Below, in pieces: positions 32,780-43,640 of a stretch of 64,000 nt of DNA. Each line of letters opens with the position of its first letter. Within the stretch, counting starts at the first letter, position 1. A program made the position numbers and the translations under genes. The DNA is from Kingdonia uniflora. Its lineage: Eukaryota; Streptophyta; Magnoliopsida; Ranunculales; Circaeasteraceae. The stretch is taken from positions 1,798,001 through 1,862,000 of the forward strand of contig JACGCM010002890.1 in NCBI GenBank assembly GCA_014058105.1. The letters run 5' to 3'. The notes under the pieces are model-generated. The model was not told the origin of the DNA and searched no databases. It saw only the letters and a program-made list of their open reading frames with translations.

Positions 32780-33300
32780 TATTTTAAACTTCAACGTAAA
32801 ATATTTATTAACACAAACTTCAATAAAGAATATTCATTAGGTTCCTAAATCCCTTACAAATGATGTAATAAATTCCTCATAAATGAGTCACATATAATGC
32901 TAAGTAGCAAAGTTATGTGAAGGAACATGTTTGTAATGAGTCAAAATATATATGTGATGACGTTATTGACAGTAATTGCTCATAAGAGAAAATATAACTC
33001 AAAATGAATGAAAAAGAAGATAATAGTAAGACTGTGGTAGTTATGTGGCAGTTACTTTTATGATAGTTAGGACCAATACCATAAAGAAATTTGCTTCCCT
33101 TTGGGTTTATGCCTCCCCTTTTTCTTGGATATAAACAGTGATATTCCATTTCCCGTGTCCCTTACACCAAACCTTCTCGATTATCTCCTTGTTTTCATAA
33201 TAAAAATTATTAGTGATTGATCGAGGAAACTCCAATTATAATTGGTTGTTAGCCAATATGAAAAAAGATAAAATTGAAACAGTACCACACAAAGATGGAA
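32780..33300. other. AT-rich DNA, no feature seen
   Basis: No gene, repeat or element end is recognised here. Confidence 0.4.
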
Positions 33301-33308
33301 ATACGTAC

Positions 33309-33378
33309 CTAGGTGGCACCAGACCCATAATTCGACTTACAATACCAAGGAAACCTTTGTAATGTTCTCGAGGATTAA
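33309..33378 (-). pseudogene. Isolated exon, gene unknown
   Basis: A 70-bp minus-strand stretch with a good acceptor (TTTTGCAG) and donor (AG|GTACGT). It encodes NPREHYKGFLGIVSRIMGLV followed by PPR. I do not recognise the protein. It is one of several exon-like pieces on the minus strand of this AT-rich region. Confidence 0.35.
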
Positions 33379-34329
33379 CTGCAAAAGAAAAGTTATTACT
33401 CCACAAACTAATCTTATTGTCCAATACAAAGCTAATATAAATATTTCATATGCAAAGTTGAGAAATAAATCTACCAAATATTGTAGAGCATGAATAAGAA
33501 TCCCTACCATAAATAATAAATCAATAATTTACCAAGAGGGAGTTTACCAAGAATTTAGAATCAAGCAAGTCACTGAATATCATTTGGCTTTCGCACTAGA
33601 AGAGCTTGTAAACCATACCCTTTCTTTGATATCTCACCATAAATGGGAACCCCTATCACGAATAACAATTCAAACAAAATTAGCATAAAAAGTTGCATAT
33701 AGAAGACAAAGTCCAATACTTGGGAAGTAGGTCAAACCCCAAAAGCTTAAAGAAAATCTTTAGCTAAATATTGTTTTCTTTGAGGTTCCAACGTTACATA
33801 TCGAGACAAAGCTTCATGAATGCGCCAATAAGCAAAGAGTTATCCAAAAAAGCTATTATAACGAAACTAACATATGTCTTGAGTAGATTATGTCAGCTCT
33901 TTAGAGTCCCACGAAAACTGGTAAGTTGTAACATAGTAGTTCCTTTATTGTAACCTCAAGTAATTAACAAAAAATCAAAATGATTGTGAGATAAAAAGAA
34001 AACTGTGAGGAGGAAAGAGACTTACCTGACGGACATGCAAACCATGTGCTAGATTTGGAGCTCTATCTTAGTGTTAATCGTATCATAGTCATCTTCACGT
34101 CTAGTGATGACTCTTAAACAAACATTTCATTACATAAATGCAATATAGAGAGGTTGTATACTTTTTTGAATTAAAAAGGTTTACCTAATCCTTCATCATT
34201 GTAACCATTAAAGTAACATGGATAGCAGTGTCTCTGTAACCAATTAAACAATACCATGGATATAAAAAACATAACTTGCATAAGGAGAGAAAAATAGGTT
34301 TATACCAATGTTCTTTCAAAATCATCCAA

Positions 34330-34425
34330 AAAAGTTGCATCGGATAAAGCCATACATACCAAGTTCCATTCTTAAACATATTCACCGCGCCCCATCCAAA
34401 CTAAGAACTTAACTTTCCTAGATAG
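34330..34425 (-). pseudogene. Exon-like fragment, gene unknown
   Basis: Minus strand; a possible acceptor TTTCTTAG at about 34410 precedes codons for FGWGAVNMFKNGTW, followed by a donor-like G|GTATGT. Not recognised. Confidence 0.25.
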
Positions 34426-35445
34426 TTCTTGGTAAAAATATCTAGGAAAATTGGAAACATCAAAATTTATGATAACCTATAAAATCTACCTTCCCATAAG
34501 TATTCACATGATACGTACAAAGTTAACACATAAAGAGATTATGATAACTCATTATTGCACCTCCAAAACATATCTACTCGTGAACACCTTCAGATCTCCT
34601 CTTTTTTATTTATTGCTTTAGAACTCATGTTTGTATTTAGGCAATTTTGATTTGCTTCATGTTTCCGGTCTCTTAGTTTCGAAATGTGTTGCAAGAGCTA
34701 ATGGGGAAATTCTTATTTGGTTTCAATCACGGGGGGTATAGTTTTCCATTTTCCTCTATGTTTGGTTGTTTAATGAAAACAAAAAACATTTCTTCTTCCT
34801 GCAGAAAATCAATGGTAGTAAAAAATATAAGAAAATCATAAATCTTACGTCCTCGAATATGAATTGTAAATTAAAAACGAATGAAAAATCTATATTTGTA
34901 TTATCTATAGATTACCTTTATGAATGAGCAATAAAGAAACAATAAAATTACCAATTATGAAGAATTTTAACTATTTTTCAAATTTTTGTATTACATGATT
35001 TACTAAAATTGTTGACTGTTTACCTGAATTTCTATTGCATCGCTCCCATCGTCTGGAAAAGCTAATAATTGGGAGGAAAGAGACCTAAATTCTAAAGATA
35101 GCCCATTTGAACAATAAGAAAGGGATAGATTGTATGGGGGGGTTTTTTTTTAGCAGAATGCAAGTATTGTTTTTGGAGAAGAAGCAAATTTTGTCGTCAG
35201 GGGAGGAAAAGTTTAGAATTTTTTTTGGGGTTGGTGATTTTAGCTTTTGGATCAAAACTACATTAGAAATAACTTCACAAATCTTTAATATCATACCCAT
35301 TTAGCCCCATTCTGAACCTATAAGATTCATCAGGGAATTAACAAAATTAAGACCCAAAATCTCCTAAATAATAAGTAAACCCATTTATCTAGATTAATTA
35401 ATCCAAATTGGGGAAACCCTATTCGTGACCAAACCAATATGAACA

Positions 35446-35800
35446 TTAAGCAAAATCAAATATGCAAAGATCATCCAAAGAGGAGTTGTTGTCATGTACA
35501 TAGTTCTTGATTTGGTAAGTATATTTGGCTCTCAGAAAATCCCAAACTCGATGAGTTTGTATATCGATGCAATAACGATCAGCAATTTCCTCCCAATGTG
35601 CAAAGGCATGTCTTATATCACTACAAATATTACAAAGTATATGAGAAATGAAATGAAGCAATAGTTTTCTACAAATAACAAACGCAAGAGAGATTGGAAG
35701 GAATCTTACCTTTTACATCTAACAAACCCGCATAATATACAAATCTACTATTTTTCCAGTAGTCCACAAACATCACATGCTCGGCATGGCTTATATCACT
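35446..35800 (-). pseudogene. Two exon-like pieces of an unknown gene
   Basis: Upstream piece (to 35710) encodes HVMFVDYWKNSRFVYYAG and ends at a good donor (AAAAG|GTAAGA). The downstream piece begins after an acceptor (TTTGTAG, 35620) and encodes FAHWEEIADRYCIDIQTHRV, then WDFLRAKY and an acidic end, with stop at 35446. Direct joining of these two splice sites shifts the frame, so the gene is probably broken. The family is unknown to me. Confidence 0.4.
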
Positions 35801-36230
35801 ACATTTCGCTAAATATTCAGAGATTTAGAGCATATGTTCTCATCGTTTAAATCAAAATTTAAGATCAATGACTCCTAGCTTTCTTTATAAAGCGAGGATG
35901 AATTGGTACTAGAGATCACCCTGTTCCGTGGTTTAAGTGGGGATGAATTGGGCGTCTCGGATGGCACGACAGCCAATCGTTCATATGCATCTCGGAGTTC
36001 ACCTTTCACAGAGTCGAAGCTGATGAAGCGAGATTTTAGGGGACAACCTCTGCTCTAAGGATGGCTTTAGGGGGATCCCAGATTTGGAGCATATGTTCTC
36101 ATCACATGCTACAATCAGATTTCATAAAGGAAGAAACCCAACAATTTCTGGTGATTTTCCATCAACAATCGAATTGTTAAAACCCCAAATCAAAATAGGT
36201 TAACGCAAAACTTTGCACCTTTGTTATGAG

Positions 36231-36232
36231 AA

Positions 36233-36256
<24 letters not shown>
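36231..36256. repeat. GA microsatellite
   Basis: About thirteen GA units. Beyond it (36340-36460) lies text similar to 35160-35260 (GTC.GGG.A..AGAAGTTTAG, TTTAGCTTTTGG), so two parts of this region may be an ancient duplication. Confidence 0.7.
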
Positions 36257-36263
<7 letters not shown>

Positions 36264-36739
36264 GACAATGAGATCACAGGATTCTAAAGCGTAGAGGGTT
36301 TCAGTTGCTAGAGAGACAGAGAGAGCGCTGGCTTTGTTATAGGGTTTTTTTTTTTAGAAGAAAGTGTCGGGGAAGAGAAGTTTAGTTTTTTACTTGAGAT
36401 TAGTTTATTTAGCTTTTGGTGTTTAAACATAAACTTCCAGAACTGCCCATACATGTGCCAATCTCGAGGCATCTATAGTGCATCTCGATCCCTCTTTGTC
36501 TCTAGACATAAGGCAGACTTGTCCAAAGCGGAAAAAATCGATCCTTATAATAAAAAGATAGATATAAATTACATAATAATTACTGGATAATACAGAGAAC
36601 ATTTAAAGTTTATTTCTCGTTATTGAAATAAATTAATTAAATAATTTTAACTTGCTGAAAAAGAATAACATAAAACTATCAAAGTAAGGAAATGCTAAAT
36701 ATAAATGACTTTGTCGCAATTGATGCTCTCATCAGTACT

Positions 36740-36850
36740 TGCTTTCAAATAAATCAATGCATTGTACCATAGTCGTAGTAGGTTCTCTCACTATCGGAAT
36801 CGTTCCCCATATGTGAATCTGTTGGATCATCCTTATATCCTTTTATGCTT
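36740..36850 (-). pseudogene. Possible terminal exon, gene unknown
   Basis: Minus strand; acceptor TTCTTACATAG near 36866, then a hydrophilic stretch KGYKDDPTDSHMGNDSDSER, a few tyrosines and a stop. It has the look of a C-terminal exon; the family is not recognised. Confidence 0.3.
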
Positions 36851-37529
36851 CTTCTATGTAAGAACACATAGCAGTAATGTATGTAAGAGTAAGATTAGAT
36901 TGATATATACCATAAAGTAACTGGTTATGATAGGGAGGATTGACTAGGAGTTGGTTTATTAACAAGTTAAGAACAATACATTTATAGAAATATATGTTTC
37001 AAGATCAACTGAATCTAATCAACATTGTTTCGAATTTGTGGCACACCCGATTTTGTCCCAAAACAATTGCATTTCAATTATTGGGAAAACAAAATCTTCC
37101 TATATCAGGTCATATAGTGAACCCATTGAATCAAGTTTTCTATTGAAAGTTAGACTCTAATCTCTCTTAGGAAAGCATGGTTGTATGGAAAGGTGTTCTT
37201 GTAAATGGGATCTCATATTATTTTCTTTAAATCATTCATAATGATGAGAAAATTGGAGAGAGAAGAATGTTTACTTACTTGACTTCTAAGTAAATTATTG
37301 CACTCTCTCTATTAGTAGTAATTGTGAAAAGAAAGCATAATAGTTTTAAGAATGTAGATGGTTGTGTGAAAGAATAAGAAGATATTAGGGGAGTTTATTT
37401 AGATTGTCGAATGATATACTCATTGTTGCTTAGGGAGTGGAGCTAAGTTTGAAATGCCCATTTTCCCTTGTCTTTTAACTAATACTCGATAAGTTTGAAC
37501 TATACAAGTTCGATTTTACTATTAGGGGG

Positions 37530-37821
37530 TGGAAGAATTTAACTAGTTTAAGTGGCTATGTTGTCTTTGTGGGTAAGAAATCATCATCGAAAGTACCCTG
37601 GACTAAAATTTTAAGTTAGTGCATGGAAAAAAGATTAGTTATACTAGCGTGTATAAGTGCTAAAGCCAAATTGAGTGGAAGAATTTAACTAGTTTAAGTG
37701 GCTATGGTGTCTTTGTGGGTAAGAAATCATCATCGAAAGTACCCTGGACTAAAAATTTTAGTTAGTGCATGGAAAAAAGATTAGTTATACTAGCGTGTAT
37801 AAGTGTTAAAGCCAAATTGCA
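37530..37821 (+). repeat. 146-bp tandem duplication of a copia fragment
   Basis: Copy 1 at 37530-37675 and copy 2 at 37676-37821, almost identical. The plus strand encodes LTSLSGYVVFVGKKSSSKVP, a copia RNase H piece. The right copy ends at the edge of the HSP90 fragment. Confidence 0.85.
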
Positions 37822-39443
37822 AAGACATAAGAATCTCCAGTAAGTACCTCTCGTATTTCTTCTTCTCCCTCCTTTACTTCTTCCTCTTCCACCTACCAAA
37901 AGTTATATTCAATTGAGATCGCTTACGGATGCAGTTTCAATTTCTTTCATTAACGTATACAGATTATATCATTTCAGCAAGACTTGTGCATATATAAGTT
38001 GTTTTACAAGAAGTTAATTGAGAAGGAATCAAACCTATTAAACACTATCTACACCATATATATATATATATGACAGATATAAAAACCTACTATCTACGCA
38101 ACTAGTTATTATATTGGGTTTGACTAAGATGACTTCTGTAGAAATAGAAAAGCTTACCTCGACAGAGCGTGATTTCTCTTGCCATGCATAAATGGGGAAA
38201 GAAACAAAGTGGGAGTAATTCTTCACCAAGCCACTAACCCTGGTTGGCTCCGAGAATTCATACTTGTCATCAGGCTAAAAGAGCATAAAGGGGGGAAATT
38301 GAAGCAATGTGAAAAAGAATGGAATTACAGAAATGAAGAAATTAAGAGACCCTATACCCCTAGGTGTAGAGTAATTTGTGTTCCACGACGAAGCATTTTT
38401 TCTGGATCAGTCTCTTCCTTGATCACATATGAGCTACTGTCAGCTACAGCTTCCCATATATATTGCTTATCTGACCTTGGGCTCTTTGTTGACACAGACA
38501 CCTGCACTCAAAAATAAAGATCAATTACGGAAAGTGTGCATTTCAAACAAAGAAGCTATTAAAAAAAAATTATTCTTATATACTAATGGGTGATATAGAA
38601 ATTATTATAATTTATCATTTAAAAATTCAAACTATACCTTGTCTGCAACAAGGAATGCTGAATAAAATATAGCACCAAACTGATCAATCAAACCGTTATC
38701 TGCCCCAAGTTCCTTGTTTTCCTACATAATGTTAAAAAATTCACAGTTAAATTCAAGATATAGCGAACTTATGAGAAAATAGTTAAGAAATATAAATAGC
38801 TAGTATGTGACTTGAGCAGAAATACGTAAGCACACCTTCAGGGCCTTTAAGAATTTTGAAGTTCCACTCTGAGAAATCGTACTAAGACAGTCGATGAGCT
38901 CTTCTTTAGTCATTCCCACACCAGTGTCTCTGCAATCGTGTGAAAACATAACGTGAATATTGCTTCGATAATTCTAGTAACAAAGGGAATACTCCGTAAA
39001 ACAGCTAAAATAGCATACGTTATAGTGATGGTCCCATTTTTTGGATCAGGCTTGATCCGTATCTCTAGTTCACCGGCATCTCCAAGAAGAGAAGGTTCAG
39101 TCACACTTAAGAATCTCAACTTATCCAAAGCATCACTTGCATTACTGAAACAAAGAGAAGAAAGCTAGTTAGAAGTTCTTTATTTTGTATGAAGAATAAC
39201 CTAAAACAAAACATTCACTCGAAATGATAGAGATATGGTCATCTAATTCAAACTGGTTAAATACACCCACATTTCCAAGAGCTGACAGTACTAAGTTGTA
39301 TGCAAATGCAAAACAAACAATGCAGTAATACTTCAAAGTCAAAACAACAAAAGGACCCAGTCTGAGATAACCCACCTCACAAGTTCTCGTAGAAACACTT
39401 CTTTGTGGCTATACAAATTATGAACAATCAACTCCTTTGTTTA
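37822..39443 (-). pseudogene. HSP90: HSP90 N-terminal gene fragment (organelle type)
   Basis: Seven consecutive exons on the minus strand: 39376-39443 (partial), 39019-39144, 38836-38929, 38638-38721, 38358-38501, 38158-38274 and 37848-37892. All have GT-AG borders and join in one frame. They encode the ATP-binding domain from SHKEVFLRELV through NASDALDKLRFLSV, DTGVGMTKEELIDCLS, TSKFLKALK, SDKQYIWEAVADSSSYVI and FVSFPIYAWQEKS to an acidic linker (VEEEEVKEGEEE). HSP90 is an ATP-driven chaperone. The sequence is closest to chloroplast/mitochondrial plant forms. The glycine-rich lid reads DQFGAIFYS, not GQFGVGFYS. Only about the first third of the gene is here; it ends in an intron at the copia duplication. 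Confidence 0.85.
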
Positions 39444-39449
39444 AATCAA

Positions 39450-40105
39450 CTCCTTTGTTTCAAGAGGAATAACATTGTATAAATGATATAAAATGAATAG
39501 ACTTGCACTTGGTACTTGGTAGCATTAGAGGAAGTTTTACAAAATAGAGAAACATAGAGATATCTTTAAGGAATCTTATCTTGAAAATGGTATATATACA
39601 AAATGCTGAAATTTAATAAATAAATTTTACTTACTTTTAAAGCTTTTCTAATATCTACAAGGGAAGAACATTGTCCGTACGCAAGTTGGTTCTTTATTTC
39701 AGCACTTTTCTTTAATGATCCTCTCTTTGTAGCTTAGGCAGCACATACCTAGCACTTTCTTTGCTTTCAATATCCTTGTTTTCTTGCTCTTTTACAAACA
39801 CAAGTGGAGTTAAGCAAAGGTTGCGTCAGAGCATAGAAAAAAATAACTCAACTTTGATAGTGATCGGACCAGTCTTCGCAGCGAGTAGCGAAAAGAAAGT
39901 CAAGAAAAAGTATTAAAGAAAAGAGGATCCTTAACCAAAGCTTTACCACTATGACTTGCCTGGTAGACCTACGTAGTGTGTTTGAGTCTATATTCAACCA
40001 CAAAAAATAGCACTTTTCTTTGATGATGGAAAATAGGATCCTCGTCTTCTATTTAATCCTACCTTCTTCTCGCTATGCTATAACTATGCTATTGACTGCT
40101 CCTAG
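39450..40105. other. Non-coding, no gene recognised
   Basis: The HSP90 fragment begins with a 17-bp direct repeat (ATCAACTCCTTTGTTT, at about 39428 and 39445). Beyond it no coding region or element end is recognised until the NDB target repeat. Confidence 0.4.
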
Positions 40106-40118
40106 CTTCCTGTAGCTA
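40106..40118. repeat. Target-site duplication, left of NDB retrocopy
   Basis: CTTCCTGTAGCTA, matching CTTCTTGTAGCTA at 41953-41965 with one mismatch. Confidence 0.65.
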
Positions 40119-40164
40119 ACTCACTCTCAGTAGCGGTGGTCTAGTGGCATACTAGGAGTCTTAA

Positions 40165-41781
40165 GAAGACCATAGTTCTCTTGTTGCTGATTTATCTCCA
40201 AGAGATGTGAAGAAGAAGAGGGTGATAGATCTTGGAACTGGTTGGGCAGGCATGAGTTTTCTGAAAAACATTGATATTTCCTCCTTCGATGTTCAAGTTA
40301 TGTTACCCAGTAACTATTTTTCTTTTACCCCACTATTACCTAGTCTAACATGTGGTACAGTGGAAGCACGTAGCATCGTGGAACCAATTAGAAACATAAT
40401 AAAGAAGAAAAATGGTCAAATTCAATTTCGTGAGGTAGAGTGTGTCAAGATTGATGCAACAAACAAGAAAGTTATATGTCATTCAAATGATGACACTGTG
40501 TTAGGCAAGACTGAGATATTACTAGATTATGACTATTTGGTAATAGCAACAGGGGCTCAAGTAAATACTTTTAACACTCCTGGGGTCACTGAGCATTGCC
40601 CTTTCCTACAGGAAGTGGAAGATACCCAAAAGATTAGGAGGAGCGTGACAAACTCTTTCGAAAAGGCTGATCTTCCAAACCTAAGTCAAGAAGAGAAAAT
40701 TATGAAACTTCATTTTGTAATTGTTGGTGGGGGTCCAACATGTGTGGAATTTACTGCAGAGCTACATGACTTTGTCAAAGAAGATCTAGTGAAGATATAT
40801 CCAATGGTTCAGAACCTAGTGAGAATAATAGTAGTTCAATCTGGAGATCATATTTTGAACACGTTTGATGAAAGAGTCAGTTCATTTGTTGAACAGAAAT
40901 TTCAAAGAGATGGTATTAAAGTAAAAACAGAATGTCGGGTTATAGGTGTCTCTGAGAAAGAGATTGATGTGAAGGTGAAATCAGAAGGAATTGTCTCCTC
41001 TATACCTTATGGAATGGTTGTATGGTCTGCTGATACTGGAACACGCCCTGTTATAAGGAACTTTATGGAACAAATTGGACAGAGCAAGAGGCGCTCTTTA
41101 GCTACTGATGAATGGCTACGAGTCGAGGGATATGACAGTGTGTATGCTCTTGGTGATTGCGGTACTATACACCAACGTAAAGTCATGGAAGATATTTCGA
41201 CGATATTCAGTGCTGCCGACAAAGACGACTCTGGTACCTTAACAGTTAAAGAATTCCAAGATGTGATCAAGGACATCCTTGTAAGGTATCCACAACTAGA
41301 GCTCTATCTAAAGAATAAACATCTAAGAAGTGCAAAGGATCTTTTGAAAGACTCCCAAGGAAATGACATGAAAGAAGTAAATATTGAAGGGCTCAAATCT
41401 GCACTTTCTCATGTAGACTCACAGCTGAAGGGTCTCCCTGCAACTGCTCAGGTTGCGGCTCAACAAGGCACATATCTTGCTAGATGTTTTAACCATATGG
41501 AGGAATACAAAACTAGTCAAGAAGGTCCTCTTCAGTTTAAAGAATCTGGTCGCCATCAATTTCGTCCCTTCTGGTACAAACATTTTGGACAATTCGCTCC
41601 TTTAGGAGGGGAGCAGACAGCTGCAGAACTGCCAGGTGACTGGGTTTCCACGGGTCACAGCAGTCAATGGCTCTGGTATTCCGTGTATGCGAGCAAGCAA
41701 GTCAGTTGGCTCACAAGGGTGTTGGTAGCGTCTGAATGGACAAGAAGATTTATATTCGGGAGGGATTCAAGCGGTATATGA
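40165..41781 (+). pseudogene. NDB: Retrocopy of external NAD(P)H dehydrogenase (NDB type)
   Basis: One uninterrupted frame (stop at 41779-41781; no stop back to 40164) covers nearly all of a plant type II NAD(P)H:ubiquinone oxidoreductase, an enzyme on the outer face of the inner mitochondrial membrane that passes electrons from NAD(P)H to ubiquinone without pumping protons. Seen in order: FAD motif LGTGWAG (about 40234), FTPLLPS block, second nucleotide motif GGGPTCVEF (40723-40749), YALGDC (41144), a canonical EF-hand loop DKDDSGTLTVKE (41218-41253), and the C-terminal FAPLGGEQTAAELPGDW. Plant NDB genes have many introns; here there are none, and an A-rich tail follows. The first in-frame ATG (40252) lies within/after the FAD motif, so no start supports a full enzyme. 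The third glycine of GGGPTG is Cys, another weakening sign. Confidence 0.9.
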
Positions 41782-41936
41782 GGCTCTTACACTTTCTCTG
41801 AATGAATTCTCTTACAGGATTCTATGTATCTCTCATTTCTGCTCTAAACAGCTTACAGTGATTGTTGCTTTCACGACATATATGTTATTCCCCATTAGGA
41901 AAAATTATCAAATAGAAATTGAAAGTGTTCCATTTC

Positions 41937-41952
41937 AAAAAGAAAAAAAAAA
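41937..41952 (+). other. Remnant poly(A) tail of NDB retrocopy
   Basis: AAAAAGAAAAAAAAAA about 155 bp after the stop, immediately before the right target-site repeat. Confidence 0.7.
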
Positions 41953-41965
41953 CTTCTTGTAGCTA
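41953..41965. repeat. Target-site duplication, right of NDB retrocopy
   Basis: CTTCTTGTAGCTA directly after the A-rich tail; 12 of 13 bases match 40106-40118. Such 7-20-bp repeats are typical for LINE-mediated retroposition. Confidence 0.65.
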
Positions 41966-43030
41966 CTGAGCTCAAACTTGAGTATGTTAAAAAGGGTTGC
42001 TAAAGCTAGGGAGTTGTAGCCTTTAGGAAACTACACGGATTTGAACAAAGATCATAAGGTCATCCATATCTCCAAAAAAATGGACTAACTCAAAGTTATT
42101 TCCCAACAAAGAATCTCCTACTACACTTGTTCTAAAGACAGAAACCAATAGATGAAGTTAAAGGCTAAATGACTTTGCTTACTTGGTCCTTCAGGTGCAG
42201 GACTTTAAACAAAAAAATTTTTTGGAAAAGTTGGACAGGACTTCAAACATATCACTGAAAAAACTTTATAGTAACCAAAAACTTAAAACAAAATGCCCTC
42301 ATGCCCCAAAATAATCCAGGCATGGACTGAAATCATTACGGCAACTTATCTAACTGAAAAATCAACATAGCTGTCACTCTCAGAACTTCTTGTCAATGAA
42401 AGCTTTGGTAAAATGGCAAACCGAAAAGAACGATTATAGGACCAAAGAATTATCGATATGTCCTCCCAATGCAAAGCTTTGGTAAAATGACATAATTCTC
42501 AATTTTCCAATCGTGAGCCGAGATTGAGAATTATGTCACTTTGTTTTCTGAACTACCATAATATCAATCACCCCCGTATTACTTTTGGACGTCTACAAAG
42601 TGACAAAACTATGATAGGAAATAGTAGAGATCTGCCACCACTTCAGCCCAATGATTATTATGTATCATTATAAAGTTAATTAGCAATTACATCATGGCTT
42701 TAGGCTAACTATATGCATTCAAAGTGTAGATTATTACCGCAATTCAAATAATGAAGTAGTTTGCAGTCAAGGAAAAATTATCATCAAAACAAAATATAAA
42801 TAAAATGAATACAGTCCAAGGAACCTAAAACTACAGCTACGTAATGTTTGCATGTATACACGACTAATATACTTAGAAGTCATGGTATAAATAATTCTGG
42901 CTCTATGGCAGGATTTACTGCCGAAAGGGATGATCAGACGTGAATCCATTACAAAATTTAGATAGTTATAACACTAAAATAAATAGAAAGAGTATATAAT
43001 CTTGAATAAAGACGTTCATTGTAAAGAACA
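41966..43030. other. Non-coding, with a fold-back repeat
   Basis: No gene is recognised. Contains a perfect 16-bp inverted repeat at 42488-42503 and 42523-42538 (TGACATAATTCTCAAT and complement) with a 19-base loop, likely part of a short fold-back element. Confidence 0.5.
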
Positions 43031-43034
43031 TAAC

Positions 43035-43423
43035 CTGAGCAAGTTCATGGCGAGTGGCTATAAGCTTATCAAGGACAGCAAGGTTTGCAGGTGGAACAGA
43101 ATTTCCTTGAATGTACAACTGTTTCCTAACCTGGAAAAAATTCACATATATAATGTTGTAAAGAGACAAAATATTACAAGAGTTATGAAAGGAATTAAGC
43201 TCAATTATGTGCTTCCAAATAGAGATTCAGTAAAACAATTACATCACATCAAAGACGAGTGCTATAACGAAACAGAACATGGACACTTCCTCATCATCTG
43301 GTACTGATTGCAGTAAAGAGGATAATGAACCTGGATCAGTTGTTATCCGTAACCCTTTTTCTTTTATACCCTTTGTTGTGGTACGATGAATGAGCTTAAG
43401 GAGATATTGCATCATTTCCTTTT
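43035..43423 (-). pseudogene. MIP: Mitochondrial intermediate peptidase fragment, two exons
   Basis: Minus strand. Exon at 43287-43423 encodes GLRITTDPGSLSSLLQSV and ends at a donor (GAA|GTGTCC). The next exon, 43035-43130, starts after CCAG with VRKQLYIQGNSVPPANL, continues LDKLIATRHELAQ and ends at a donor (CAG|GTTATG). The frame is continuous. This is the region upstream of the catalytic HEXXH domain of an M3-family oligopeptidase; plant mitochondrial intermediate peptidase, which trims imported precursors, is the closest match I can recall. No metal site is present, so the fragment cannot be an enzyme. Confidence 0.65.
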
Positions 43424-43640
43424 AGCAGCAATAACTAAGAGAAATCTTGGTTAGTACATAGCCATATCGCACCATCCAGAAAGTGTTATGATGAGAGTTA
43501 ATAATTAGTTACTGACAAAATTTGACGCTCTATTAGTTTTAAGAAGTTCATCAAAGCTTGTAGAAACCAAAAGTTTTTGGAGACTAAGTTGCATGAATAA
43601 CCAAAGGTACAGAAGTATATAAATAGGTAGATAGTAGTAC

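Noticed and set aside
40207..40209. GTG as the start codon of the NDB frame
   Set aside because: Plant nuclear genes start at ATG; the first in-frame ATG is 40252, after the FAD motif, so the retrocopy lacks a proper start.
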